A stretch of DNA of 64,000 nucleotides from an uncultured Opitutaceae bacterium (GTDB lineage Bacteria > Verrucomicrobiota > Verrucomicrobiia > Opitutales > Opitutaceae). Shown in pieces: positions 8,019 to 17,209 of this stretch. How positions within the stretch are numbered: the first letter of the stretch is position 1; every line of letters starts with the position of its first letter. The stretch covers positions 36,532-100,531 of the forward strand of contig CALFNN010000060.1 in assembly GCA_937902925.1 (NCBI GenBank). Direction: 5' to 3'. The position numbers were made by a program, and so were the translations under genes. A model generated the notes under the pieces. It ran no database searches and was not told the origin of the DNA. It saw nothing but the letters and a program-made list of their open reading frames with translations.

Positions 8019-10658
8019 ATGACCGAACGCCCGAGAATCCGGTTTCCCCGCGCCCGGTTGTGGCGTCTCGCGCGGGTCCAGTTCGGCATGGTCGCTTTGG
8101 CGTGGGGCGGCGCGCTGGCGCTCCGGGCGGCGGACGCGGCGGATGCCCAGCACGATCTGCTGGCCGGCAATTATACCGACGTGATCGACCATGCGAAGGC
8201 GGCCCTCCAGGATCCGGCGGCCCCGACGGAATGGTCGCCATTGTTGGTGAAAGCGCTCCTCGCCGTCGGACGCAACGCTGACGCATCCACGGCCATGACC
8301 GAGGCGCTCCGACGCGATCCGGCGAGCATCCAGTTGCGCTGGCTCGCCCGCGACGTGGACTATGCCAACGATCATCCCGAGGCGGCGGTGCAGCGGGTCG
8401 ACGAAATCCGCCGGCTGGTCGAAATGCGGCAGTGGATGTATCGCACGCCGGCCGACCTCGTGATTTTCGGCCGCGTGGCGCTCCTGCTCGGGGCGGACCC
8501 GAAGGACGTGTTGGAAAAACTCTACGGCACGGCGCTGAAGTCGGACCCGAAGCTCCGCGAAGGCTATCTGGCCCGGGGCGAACTCGCGCTCGACAAGCAC
8601 GATTTTGCGCTGGCGGCGAAGGCGTTCGAGGAGGGGTTGAAGGAACTGCCCGGCGATCCCGACCTCGAGTCCGGCCGCGCCGAAGCCTACGCCAGCGGTG
8701 AAACCGAGGCGGCCCTGAAGGCGCTCACTGCGGCGCTGAAAACAAACCCGCGGCACGTGCCGAGCCTGTTGCAGCTCGCCGACCATCACGTCGATGCGGA
8801 GGAATACGCCGAGGCCGCCAAGGTGATCGACCAGGTGATCGCGGTCAACCCGACCCAACCCGACGCGTGGGCCTATCGCGCCGTGCTCGCGCACCTGCGC
8901 AATGACATCTTCACCGAGACGTCCGCGCGCGCGCAGGCGCTCCGCACGTGGCAGACGAATCCCCGGGTCGATTGGCTGATCGGCAGGAAGCTCGCGCAAA
9001 AATACCGGTTCGCCGAGGCCGCGACCTACCAGCGCCGGGCGCTCGCCTTCGATTCGAGCTACCTGCCGGCGAGCGCGGAACTCGCGAGCGATCTCCTCCG
9101 GCTCGGTCAGGAGGACGAGGGCTGGAAACTCGCGCAGGCGGTGCACGACAAGGATGACTACGACGTCGAGGCCTACAATCTCCTCACGCTCCACGACACG
9201 ATGGCGAAATACGCGACTGTCACCAGCGACGACTTCGTCATCCGGATGGCGGCGCCCGAGGCGGCGATTTATGGCCCGCGCGTCCTCGACCTGTTGACGC
9301 GTGCCAAGGCGAAGCTGACGGCGAAATACGGTGTCGAGCTGGCGCGGCCGACCTACGTCGAGATTTTCGCGGACCAGAAGGATTTTGCGGTGCGGACCTT
9401 CGGCATGCCCGACATCGGGGGTTTCCTCGGCGTGTGTTTCGGCCGGGTGGTGACCGCCAACAGCCCGGCGACCAGCGGGCATCCGACGAATTGGGAGTCG
9501 GTGCTCTGGCATGAGTTTTGTCACGTGGTGACGCTCCAGCTCACGCGCAACAAGATGCCGCGCTGGCTGAGCGAGGGGATTTCGGTCTACGAGGAGAGCC
9601 AGGCCGATCCGGCATGGGGCATGCACCTCGATCCGTCCTACCGCGCCATGATCATGAAGGATGAACTCACGCCCGTGGGCAGCCTGAGCGCGGCGTTCCT
9701 CGCGCCGAAAACGCCGGAATACCTGCAGTTCGCCTACCTGGAATCTTCGATGGTCGTGGATTTCATCGTGAGCCGGTTTGGCATCGACCACCTGCGCGGC
9801 GTGCTGACCGACCTCCGCGACGGGCAGGAGATCAATGCGGCGCTGGAGAAAAACGTCGAGCCGCTGGAGAAGCTGGACAAGGAGTTTGCGGCGTTCGCGC
9901 ACGAACGGGCCGAACGGCTCGCGTCGAAGCTCGACTGGGAGAAACCCGATCCCGACCTGCTCCTCCCCGACGCCGCCGAGGAGCTGGCGGCGTGGGAGAA
10001 AAAGCATCCGGATAATTACTGGCTGATGAACATCCGCGCCCAACGACTCGTGGCGGAAAAAAAGTGGGCCGAGGCCAAGGCGCTGCTGGCGCGGTCGGTG
10101 GAACTTTATCCGGGACAGGCAGGCACGGAGACCGGTTACCGGCCGCTGACGATGGCGCTGCACGAACTCGGCGACACGGCCGGGGAGCGCCGCGTGTTGA
10201 CCACGTGGGCGGCGGTGGACGACGAGGCGCCGGACGCGTATCTGCGGCTGATGGATCTCGCCGCAGCCGACCAGGACTGGCCGACCGTCGCGCGCAACGC
10301 GGAGCGCTACCTCGAGGTCAATCCGCTCGTGGCGCCGCCCTACCGATACCTTGCGCAGGCCAGCACGGCGACCGGCGACGTGACGACGGCCGTCGGAGCC
10401 TGGCGGACGCTGTTGCAGCTCGATCCACCGGACCCGGCCGATGCGCATTTTCAACTGGCGGAGCTGCTGCATCGCCAGGGCAGCCCCGACGAGGCGCGGC
10501 GGCAGACGCTCCTCGCGTTGGAGGAAGCGCCACGTTACCGCGAGGCGCTGCACCTGCTGACGGAGTTGCACCGGGACGAAACGGACACGGCGACGAAGGC
10601 AGAGGCGGCCGTGCCATTGGCGCCGCAAAAGCCCGGCGAGCCGGCAAGGCAGCCATGA
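8019..10658 (+). CDS. TPR protein with a peptidase-MA (gluzincin) domain
   Basis: 879 residues from the ATG at 8019, which gives a basic N-terminus and a hydrophobic signal (ARVQFGMVALAWGGALALRAADA). About 400 residues of TPR-like helical pairs follow (for example YLARGELALDKHDFALAAKAFEEGLKELPGD), then a metallopeptidase core: HEFCH at 498-502 supplies the HExxH zinc site and E519 in LSEGISVYEE is a good third ligand, as in gluzincins. The C-terminal part returns to TPR repeats up to residue 879. It is probably exported or anchored and acts in the periplasm; the substrate is unknown. It is the first gene of a ten-gene co-directional operon, and its stop overlaps the next start (ATGA at 10655). 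Confidence 0.88.
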   Translation: MTERPRIRFPRARLWRLARVQFGMVALAWGGALALRAADAADAQHDLLAGNYTDVIDHAKAALQDPAAPTEWSPLLVKALLAVGRNADASTAMTEALRRDPASIQLRWLARDVDYANDHPEAAVQRVDEIRRLVEMRQWMYRTPADLVIFGRVALLLGADPKDVLEKLYGTALKSDPKLREGYLARGELALDKHDFALAAKAFEEGLKELPGDPDLESGRAEAYASGETEAALKALTAALKTNPRHVPSLLQLADHHVDAEEYAEAAKVIDQVIAVNPTQPDAWAYRAVLAHLRNDIFTETSARAQALRTWQTNPRVDWLIGRKLAQKYRFAEAATYQRRALAFDSSYLPASAELASDLLRLGQEDEGWKLAQAVHDKDDYDVEAYNLLTLHDTMAKYATVTSDDFVIRMAAPEAAIYGPRVLDLLTRAKAKLTAKYGVELARPTYVEIFADQKDFAVRTFGMPDIGGFLGVCFGRVVTANSPATSGHPTNWESVLWHEFCHVVTLQLTRNKMPRWLSEGISVYEESQADPAWGMHLDPSYRAMIMKDELTPVGSLSAAFLAPKTPEYLQFAYLESSMVVDFIVSRFGIDHLRGVLTDLRDGQEINAALEKNVEPLEKLDKEFAAFAHERAERLASKLDWEKPDPDLLLPDAAEELAAWEKKHPDNYWLMNIRAQRLVAEKKWAEAKALLARSVELYPGQAGTETGYRPLTMALHELGDTAGERRVLTTWAAVDDEAPDAYLRLMDLAAADQDWPTVARNAERYLEVNPLVAPPYRYLAQASTATGDVTTAVGAWRTLLQLDPPDPADAHFQLAELLHRQGSPDEARRQTLLALEEAPRYREALHLLTELHRDETDTATKAEAAVPLAPQKPGEPARQP

Positions 10659-11575
10659 AGAAGGCCATGCCGCTCTTCGCGCTGTTCGTCGTCGTCACCG
10701 GCATGATGATGGCGCAGCGCCGGTTTGGCGGCCGGGGTTTTGGCGGGTGGGGCGGAGGATACGACGACGGCAACGGCCCCACTTGGACGGAAGGCGGGCG
10801 CACGATGATCGGTCCGGACATGCGCAAGCCCCGCGACGTGGAGTCGCACAGCACCGACACGCCGATGTGGCAGAACACGCGCGGCTTCGAGCGGGACACC
10901 TTCACCTTTGTGCGCGTGCGGCGCGGTCGCGCCCCCGGGAGCTATGGCGGCAATTGGGCGACGGACACGCCCGACAGCGACTTGAATCTCTCCTACCGGC
11001 TGCAGCAGATGACGTCGCTGAAGGTTAACCCCGACGGCCGGTATATCCACCTCACCGACCCGGACCTCTCCGACTATCCGTTTATCTACATGGTCGAGCC
11101 GGGCAGCCTCTATCTCTCGGACGACGAAGTCGTGGCCCTGCGAAAATACCTGCTCAACGGCGGGTTCCTGATGCTCGACGATTTCTGGGGCGACAGCGAG
11201 TGGGACAACGCGGAGCACGTGCTGAAACAGGTGTTTCCGGACCGGAGCTTCACCGAGTTGCCGCTCGATCACCCGATTTACCACTGCGTCTTTGAAATCA
11301 AATCGAAGGGCCAGGTGCCGAACTACCGGCAGGGCGAGCGGAGCCAGTATGACGGCGTTACCTGGGAGGAGAATCACGATGGCGACGTGCGCACCGTCCA
11401 CCACCGCGCGATCTTCGACGACAAGGGCCGGATGATGGTGATCGCCACGCACAACACGGACAACGGCGACGGCTGGGAGCGCGAGGGCGAGAACGTCTAT
11501 TTCTTCAAGAATTTCTCGGAGAAGATTTCCTATCCGCTCGGGATAAACATCATCTTCTACGCGATGACGCACTGA
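10655..11575 (+). CDS. DUF4159 domain protein, first of a tandem pair
   Basis: 306 residues. After a signal peptide (MKKAMPLFALFVVVTGMMMAQ) comes a Gly-rich stretch, then a DUF4159 core with TFTFVRVRRG, DSDLNLSYRLQQMTSLKV, DYPFIYMVEPGSLYLSDDEV, LRKYLLNGGFLMLDDFWG and a final EKISYPLGINIIFYAMTH. DUF4159 is a glutamine-amidotransferase-like or ThuA-like fold of unknown activity, found beside moxR/DUF58/vWA genes in Planctomycetes and Verrucomicrobia. The ATG overlaps the stop of the peptidase gene, indicating translational coupling. It is about half identical by eye to the next gene, so a duplication is likely. Confidence 0.88.
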   Translation: MKKAMPLFALFVVVTGMMMAQRRFGGRGFGGWGGGYDDGNGPTWTEGGRTMIGPDMRKPRDVESHSTDTPMWQNTRGFERDTFTFVRVRRGRAPGSYGGNWATDTPDSDLNLSYRLQQMTSLKVNPDGRYIHLTDPDLSDYPFIYMVEPGSLYLSDDEVVALRKYLLNGGFLMLDDFWGDSEWDNAEHVLKQVFPDRSFTELPLDHPIYHCVFEIKSKGQVPNYRQGERSQYDGVTWEENHDGDVRTVHHRAIFDDKGRMMVIATHNTDNGDGWEREGENVYFFKNFSEKISYPLGINIIFYAMTH

Positions 11576-11576
11576 C

Positions 11577-12551
11577 ATGCGCGCAATTCGAACCTTACTT
11601 TTGGCGGGGGCGGCGGCCGCCTTGTGGCCGGCGACGGCTGCGGCCCAGGGACGCCGCGGCGGTGGCGGTTTCTGGAGCGGCGAGGAGGGCCCTGGCTCCC
11701 TGGTCCGCGGCGAAGGCGGCATGCTGATCGACGAGGACACCGTGAAGACCGCGCGCGAGACGGCCTCCCACAGCACAGGCACGCCGGAATGGAAAAACCC
11801 GCGGGGCTTCGAGAAGGATGTGTTCACGTTTGCCCGCGTCATTTTCAAGTCGGAGGCCCGCCCCGGTCAGCCGGATTTTCGCAGCTGGGGACGCGGGTCG
11901 CGGCTGGGCTGGTGGGTGGACTACCCGGACGCCGACCTCAATCTCTCGTATCGGTTGCAGCAGTTGACCTCGTTGAAGGTCGACCCGGACTGCCGGGTCC
12001 TGAAGCTGAGCGACCCGGCGATCGCCGACTATCCGGTCATCTACACCGAGCACGTCGGCTACATGAACCTGCGCGACGGCGAAGTCACGGCGCTGCGCAA
12101 CTACCTCCAGACCGGCGGCGTGCTGTGGGTGAACGATTTTTGGGGCGAGGACGAATGGGCGGGATTCGAGAGCCAGATGAAACGCGTCCTGCCCGGGCGG
12201 GGCTGGACCGAGTTGGCGGCGGACCACCCGATCTTTCATTGTGTCTTCGACCTCAAGGGCCCGATCAAGGCCATGCAGGTGCCCACGATCCAATTCTGGA
12301 ACCCCGACTACGATCCCAAGCTGCCGGGCTCGCAGCTGCAGACGATTTATCGCGGCGAGGGCTTCGAAACGATGCACCTGCGCGCGTGGCTCGACGACAA
12401 GCAGCGCGTCATGGTCCTCGCGATCTTCAACAGCGACGTGAGCGACGGCTGGGAGCGCGAGGGCGAGAACAACACTTATTTTCACACTTTTTCCGAAAAG
12501 ATTTCATACCCGCTCGGCATCAATATCGTCTTCTACCTGATGACGCACTGA
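11577..12551 (+). CDS. DUF4159 domain protein, second of a tandem pair
   Basis: 324 residues, starting one base after the previous stop. A signal peptide (MRAIRTLLLAGAAAALWPATAAA) is followed by the DUF4159 core: DADLNLSYRLQQLTSLKVDP, DYPVIYTEHVGYMNLRDGEV, LRNYLQTGGVLWVNDFWGED, HPIFHCVFDLKG, and the closing EKISYPLGINIVFYLMTH, nearly the same as the C-terminus of the upstream paralog. The repeated SH(S/T).TP.W/EW.N.RGFE..(T/V)FTF segment near residue 60 is shared by both. Both are predicted periplasmic partners of the membrane complex encoded downstream. No catalytic residues can be assigned with confidence. Confidence 0.88.
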   Translation: MRAIRTLLLAGAAAALWPATAAAQGRRGGGGFWSGEEGPGSLVRGEGGMLIDEDTVKTARETASHSTGTPEWKNPRGFEKDVFTFARVIFKSEARPGQPDFRSWGRGSRLGWWVDYPDADLNLSYRLQQLTSLKVDPDCRVLKLSDPAIADYPVIYTEHVGYMNLRDGEVTALRNYLQTGGVLWVNDFWGEDEWAGFESQMKRVLPGRGWTELAADHPIFHCVFDLKGPIKAMQVPTIQFWNPDYDPKLPGSQLQTIYRGEGFETMHLRAWLDDKQRVMVLAIFNSDVSDGWEREGENNTYFHTFSEKISYPLGINIVFYLMTH

Positions 12552-12601
12552 ACCCACGCGGCGTCCGGAGATCCGCCCCCTCCATCTCGTTCCCACTTTC
12601 A

Positions 12602-13663
12602 ATGAGCATCCCCAATCCATCCGTCCTCCCCACACCCACCGCCACGCCGCCGGCTCCGGCCGGCGCCTTCGAGCACGAGCGCGAGACCGCCGAGCGCCTG
12701 CTCGCCGGCCGCGCCCGGATCGAGGCCGAACTGGGCAAGGTCATCGTCGGCCAGCGCGACGTCATCGAGCAGATCCTGATCGCGCTCCTCGCCGGCGGCC
12801 ATTGTCTCATCACCGGCGCGCCCGGCCTGGCGAAGACGCTGCTCGTGAAATCCATCGCGCAGATCTTCCACCTCGAGTTCCGGCGGATCCAGTTCACGCC
12901 CGACCTGATGCCGGCGGACATCACCGGCACCGAGATTCTGCAGGATGTGGGGGGCGAGCGGAAGATGACCTTCGTCCGCGGGCCGGTCTTCGCGAACATG
13001 ATCCTCGCCGACGAAATCAACCGCACGCCGCCGAAGACCCAGGCCGCGCTGCTCGAGGCGATGCAGGAGCACCAGGTCACCGCGGCGGGCGTCCGCCACG
13101 TGCTGGCGGAGCCGTTCTTCGTGCTCGCGACGCAAAACCCGATCGAGATGGAGGGCACTTATCCGCTGCCGGAGGCGCAGCTCGACCGCTTCATGTTCAA
13201 CGTCGTGATGGACTACCTGCCCGAGGCGGACGAGGTGAAGGTCGTCACGCAGACCACCGCCGGCCGCGCCGCGGCGATCGAGCCGCTTTTCACCGGTGAG
13301 GACGTGCAACGCTTCCACGACCTCGTGCGCAAGGTGCCGATCGCCGAGGAAATGGTGCGCTATGCCGTGCGACTCGCCGCCGCTTCGCGTCCGCACCAGG
13401 CCGGCGTGCCGGACTTCGTCAACGAGTGGGTGAGCTGGGGCGCGGGCACGCGCGCCGGGCAGTTCCTCGTGCTCGGGGCCAAAGCCCGCACCCTGCTGCA
13501 AGGCCGCGCGCACGTGACGGTGGAGGATATCCAGGCGCTCGCCGCGCCGGCGTTGCGACACCGGATCCTCCTCAACTATCGCGCGGAGGCCGAGGGCATC
13601 CGCGTCGAGGAAGTCATCCGCCGGCTGCTCGAGGCGACCAAGGCGCCGGTGAAGGCTAGTTGA
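12602..13663 (+). CDS. MoxR-family AAA+ ATPase
   Basis: 353 residues from the ATG at 12602; a Pro-rich, low-complexity N-terminus (to about residue 22) precedes the AAA_3 domain. Visible motifs: EAELGKVIVGQRDVIEQILI (the start of the fold), Walker A GAPGLAKT near 72-79, FRRIQFTPDLMPADITGTEI, Walker B ILADEINRTPPKTQAALLEAMQE near 134-155, sensor 1 ATQNPIEMEGTYPLPEAQLDRF, and a C-terminal AAA lid with GAGTRAGQFLVLGAKARTLLQGR. MoxR ATPases act as chaperones that remodel or activate vWA-domain partners, which are encoded immediately downstream. It lies in the middle of the operon, 50 bp after the DUF4159 pair. Confidence 0.95.
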   Translation: MSIPNPSVLPTPTATPPAPAGAFEHERETAERLLAGRARIEAELGKVIVGQRDVIEQILIALLAGGHCLITGAPGLAKTLLVKSIAQIFHLEFRRIQFTPDLMPADITGTEILQDVGGERKMTFVRGPVFANMILADEINRTPPKTQAALLEAMQEHQVTAAGVRHVLAEPFFVLATQNPIEMEGTYPLPEAQLDRFMFNVVMDYLPEADEVKVVTQTTAGRAAAIEPLFTGEDVQRFHDLVRKVPIAEEMVRYAVRLAAASRPHQAGVPDFVNEWVSWGAGTRAGQFLVLGAKARTLLQGRAHVTVEDIQALAAPALRHRILLNYRAEAEGIRVEEVIRRLLEATKAPVKAS

Positions 13664-13675
13664 AATCATTGTGCC

Positions 13676-14113
13676 GTGGACCCTTCGCCAAGACAACTCG
13701 CTGAATTCCTGGTGGTGATCTCCAACCAGCCTCAGCACGAAGCATTTTTCATGAGGATGAGCGAAAATCCCAAAAACGGTGGACTCGCGGATTTGACCGA
13801 AGTGTTTCGCCATTATCTCTCGATGGCGGATACGTGGACCGTCGACCAACACTCACGATATGAGATCGAATTAAGGCGCCGCGGATTGCCGTCCGTCAGC
13901 GCGATGATGGCGCGGACCCCGAAGTCTCACCTGAAAATCCTCGAGCGGGGGCGCGCGGCAAATGACAACGAATACTATTTCGTTCGCGGCTTGCTCGCCG
14001 ACGCGGATTTTCCACTGAGCAAGACAGAGCGAATCGAACTCACTCGGATCGAGAGCGAATTCGAGAATCGTTCGCGCCAGCGTTCCAACCCGACAGATCC
14101 GGGAGCGAACTGA
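13676..14113 (+). CDS. Hypothetical protein between moxR and DUF58, lower GC
   Basis: 145 residues if read from the GTG at 13676; an ATG at 13752 would give a shorter product. No family is recognised. The protein is soluble, without a signal or membrane segment, and mostly helical, with charged stretches (ERGRAANDNEYYF, KTERIELTRIESEFENRSRQR). Its base composition is visibly lower in GC than the genes on either side and codon third positions are less G/C-biased. It sits exactly where most MoxR operons pass directly from moxR to DUF58, with 12 bp before it and 1 bp after it, so it appears to be an insertion that preserved the operon. Function unknown. Confidence 0.65.
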   Translation: MDPSPRQLAEFLVVISNQPQHEAFFMRMSENPKNGGLADLTEVFRHYLSMADTWTVDQHSRYEIELRRRGLPSVSAMMARTPKSHLKILERGRAANDNEYYFVRGLLADADFPLSKTERIELTRIESEFENRSRQRSNPTDPGAN

Positions 14114-14114
14114 A

Positions 14115-15077
14115 ATGACCGCTGCCGCGCCCAGTTCATCTCTGCCGTCCGCCGCGCTGATCGATGCGCAGGCGCTGATGAGCATTCGCAGTCTCGAACT
14201 GCGGGCGCGCGCCGTCGTCGAGGGTTTTTGGAGCGGGCTCCACCGGAGTCCCTATCACGGCTTCTCGGTGGAGTTCACCGAATACCGGCAATACACGCCG
14301 GGCGACGATCCGCGCTACCTCGACTGGCGGGTCTTCGCGCGCACCGACCGTTTCTTCATCAAGAAATACGAGGACGAGACGAACCTCCGCGCCCATCTGC
14401 TCGCCGACCAAAGCCGGTCGATGAACTACGGCACGCGCGGCTACACCAAGGCGGCCTACGCGGCGACGCTGGCGGCAACGCTGGCCTACTTTCTCCATCT
14501 GCAGGGCGATGCGGTCGGGTTGCTGACCTTCGACGCGGCCGTGCGCGATTACCTGCCGGCGCGGCACCGCGCGGGTCATCTGCGGCAGCTGATGCACACG
14601 CTCGAAAAACCGCCGGGCGGGCGCGCGACTGATCTCACGGCACCGCTCGAACGGGTGACCGCGCTGTTTCGCAAACGCGGCCTCGTCGCGTTCATTTCCG
14701 ATTTCCTCGCGCCGCTGGACCGGCTCGAGCGCAACCTTCTCGCGCTCACCGCCTGCGGCCACGAGGTGAACGTTTTCCAAGTGCTCGATCCCGCGGAACT
14801 CAACCTCGGCCTCGAGCAGGCCGTGCTGGTCGAGGACCTCGAGTCGGCGCGCACGCTCTACATCGACCCGGCCACGGCGCGCGCGGACTACGTGAAGAAG
14901 CTCCAGGCGCACTGCGAGACGCTCCGCGCCATCTGCCGCAAGCTCGGCATCAGCTATTATCTGCTGGCGACGAGCCAGCCGCTCGAGATCGCGCTGTTCG
15001 AGTTCCTGCAGGAACGGATGCGGCGCGGCCGGCAGTTCCGCGCCGTGACGCGCGCGGGCAGCGGAGGTGGCGCATGA
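14115..15077 (+). CDS. DUF58 domain protein (vWA-like)
   Basis: 320 residues. The N-terminal part has the DUF58 hallmark FSVEFTEYRQYTPGDDPRYLDWRVFARTDRFFIKKYEDE around residues 45-95. A vWA-like core follows: LLADQSRSM is a DxSxS-type MIDAS motif (DQSRS), and LVAFISDFLAPLDRLERNLLAL is the region after the TxD position. DUF58 proteins are the commonest direct partners of MoxR ATPases and are cytoplasmic or membrane-peripheral. The start lies 1 bp after the lower-GC gene, and the stop overlaps the next ATG by ATGA at 15074, so it is coupled to the BatA-type gene. Confidence 0.93.
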   Translation: MTAAAPSSSLPSAALIDAQALMSIRSLELRARAVVEGFWSGLHRSPYHGFSVEFTEYRQYTPGDDPRYLDWRVFARTDRFFIKKYEDETNLRAHLLADQSRSMNYGTRGYTKAAYAATLAATLAYFLHLQGDAVGLLTFDAAVRDYLPARHRAGHLRQLMHTLEKPPGGRATDLTAPLERVTALFRKRGLVAFISDFLAPLDRLERNLLALTACGHEVNVFQVLDPAELNLGLEQAVLVEDLESARTLYIDPATARADYVKKLQAHCETLRAICRKLGISYYLLATSQPLEIALFEFLQERMRRGRQFRAVTRAGSGGGA

Positions 15078-17209
15078 ATTTTCTCACGCCGCTCTTTCTC
15101 CTCGGCGGGCTCGCGATCGTCGGGCCGGTGATCTTCCATCTCATCCGGCGGACGACCCGTGAGAAGACCACGTTCAGTTCGCTGATGTTTCTGCTGCCAA
15201 CGCCGCCGCGTTTGTCGCGGCGCAGCCGGCTCGAGCACCTCCTCCTGCTGCTGTTGCGACTGCTGGCGCTCGCGTTGCTGGCGCTCGGGTTCTCCCGGCC
15301 GTTTTTCAGACAGACCCCGCTGGTCGACCCGACGGCGATACCCCCGAAGCGGATCGTCGTGCTCGTGGACACGAGTGCGAGCATGCGTCGCGCGGGCCTG
15401 TGGGCCGAGGCGCGCGCTCGCGCGGAAGCGGTCCTCCGCCAGGCCGCGCCGGTGGACCACGTCGCGCTGTTCACCTTCGACCGGCAGGCCACGGCGATTT
15501 TTCCGTTTGAAGAATGGGATCGCGCACCGGCCGGCGATCGCGCCGCCCTCGCCCTGGGCCGCCTCGGTGCCGTCACGCCGGGCTGGGCGGGCACGCATCT
15601 CGGCAACGCCCTCATCACCGCCGCCGAGGCGCTGGCGGAGACCGATGGCAAGGCCGTGCCCGGTCCGCGGCAGATCGTGCTGGTGAGCGACCTGCAGGCG
15701 GGCAGCCGGCTCGATGCCTTGCAGGCCTACGAGTGGCCGAAGGGCGTCGAGCTCCGCGTCGAGGCGGTCAAGGCGCGGAACCCGACCAACGCGGGGGTGC
15801 AGCTCGTCGCCGAGGCGGTCGATGCGAGCCGCACGGCCGCGACCGTCGTGCGCGTGCGCGTGACCAACGCGGCCGATTCGCAGCGCGAGCAGTTCAAGCT
15901 CGGCTGGACGCGAGCGACCGGGGAATTCGACGGGCCCGCGATGGACGCGTATGTGCCGCCGGGCCAGAGCCGGGTTTTCCCGGTGCCGCTGCCCAAGGAT
16001 GTCGCGGGTGGAGGCGCGGCTGCGGCTGGCGTCCGCCAGATCGCCCTGACCGGCGACGACGAGAATTTCGACAACACCGTCTTCGTGATTCCGCCGCGCC
16101 AGCAAAAGGTGAGCGTGCTCTGGCTGGGCGCCGACGCGCCCGAGGATCCGCGCGAACCGTTGTTCTTCCTGCGCCGCGCGTTCACCGACACGCCGCGGCT
16201 GGCGGTGCAGATTGTGGCGCACGCCCCGTCGGCGCCGCTGCTGCCGGGCGAAGCGCAGTCCGCGAGCGTGATTTTTATCGCCGATCCGCTGCCAGCCGCG
16301 CTGGCCGCCGCGCTGCGCGAGCAGGCGCTGGCGGGCAAGACGCTCGTCTTCGCGCCCAAGTCGGCGGCGTCCGCCGCGACGCTGGCCGCGCTGCTCGGCC
16401 GCGACTCCGTGCCGCTCGAGGAGGTGAAGCCGGCCAACTACGCGATGTTTGCCGAGATCGATTTTCAGCACCCGCTCTTCGCGCCGTTTGCCGATCCGCG
16501 GTTCAGCGACTTTACCAAGATTCACATCTGGAAATACCGGAGGCTCGACGCGGCCGCGATTCCGGACGCCCGCGTGGTGGCGAAGTTCGACAGCGGCGAT
16601 CCCGCGCTGGTCGACATCCCGCTCGGGAAGGGCCGGCTCGTGGTGCTGGCGTCCGGCTGGCAGCCGGAGGACAGCCAGCTCGCCATCTCGTCGAAGTTCG
16701 TGCCCTTGCTGTTCTCGTTGCTCGATCTCGGCGGCGAGATGGCGCCGCCGGTGACGCAGTGGTTCGTCGGTGACCAGGTGCCGCTCGACTCCGCGCCCGG
16801 CCGGACCGATGCCGCTGGCGGGAAAGTGCGGGCGCCCGGCGGCGCCGAAATCGCGCTGGCCGCGGGTGCGACGTCATTCGCGCAGACGAGCCAGCCGGGC
16901 ATCTATGAACTGACGGCGGGCGGACGCACGCAACGGTTTGCCGTGAATCTCGACGCGAACGAGAGCCACACCGCGCCGCTGGCGACCGACGAGCTCGAGC
17001 GCCTCGGCGTGCCGGTCGCCGTGACCCGGCCGCAGCCCGCGGTCGCGGCGGACAAGAAGATTTTGCTCCAGGGCATCGAGGCGGAAGGCCGCCAGAAACT
17101 CTGGCGCTGGTTCATCGCGGCGACGCTCGCCGTGCTGTTGGTCGAATCTGCGCTCGCCGGCTGGACTGCCCGTCGGCTGGCGGCTAAACTCGAGGAGGCT
17201 GCACCATGA
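15074..17209 (+). CDS. BatA/vWA membrane protein
   Basis: 711 residues. The N-terminus is the BatA domain (MNFLTPLFLLGGLAIVGPVIFHLIRR, then LMFLLPTPPR), with two membrane helices (about 5-22 and 55-75). The vWA domain carries an intact MIDAS: IVVLVDTSASM near residue 95 and IVLVSDLQAG near 200. A long extracytoplasmic region follows, including DDENFDNTVFVIPPRQQKVSVLWLG, and a C-terminal TM helix (WFIAATLAVLLVESALAGWTARR) lies near residue 690. The topology puts the vWA domain in the periplasm. It overlaps the next gene by ATGA at 17206. It is probably the membrane platform acted on by MoxR/DUF58. Confidence 0.93.
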   Translation: MNFLTPLFLLGGLAIVGPVIFHLIRRTTREKTTFSSLMFLLPTPPRLSRRSRLEHLLLLLLRLLALALLALGFSRPFFRQTPLVDPTAIPPKRIVVLVDTSASMRRAGLWAEARARAEAVLRQAAPVDHVALFTFDRQATAIFPFEEWDRAPAGDRAALALGRLGAVTPGWAGTHLGNALITAAEALAETDGKAVPGPRQIVLVSDLQAGSRLDALQAYEWPKGVELRVEAVKARNPTNAGVQLVAEAVDASRTAATVVRVRVTNAADSQREQFKLGWTRATGEFDGPAMDAYVPPGQSRVFPVPLPKDVAGGGAAAAGVRQIALTGDDENFDNTVFVIPPRQQKVSVLWLGADAPEDPREPLFFLRRAFTDTPRLAVQIVAHAPSAPLLPGEAQSASVIFIADPLPAALAAALREQALAGKTLVFAPKSAASAATLAALLGRDSVPLEEVKPANYAMFAEIDFQHPLFAPFADPRFSDFTKIHIWKYRRLDAAAIPDARVVAKFDSGDPALVDIPLGKGRLVVLASGWQPEDSQLAISSKFVPLLFSLLDLGGEMAPPVTQWFVGDQVPLDSAPGRTDAAGGKVRAPGGAEIALAAGATSFAQTSQPGIYELTAGGRTQRFAVNLDANESHTAPLATDELERLGVPVAVTRPQPAVAADKKILLQGIEAEGRQKLWRWFIAATLAVLLVESALAGWTARRLAAKLEEAAP

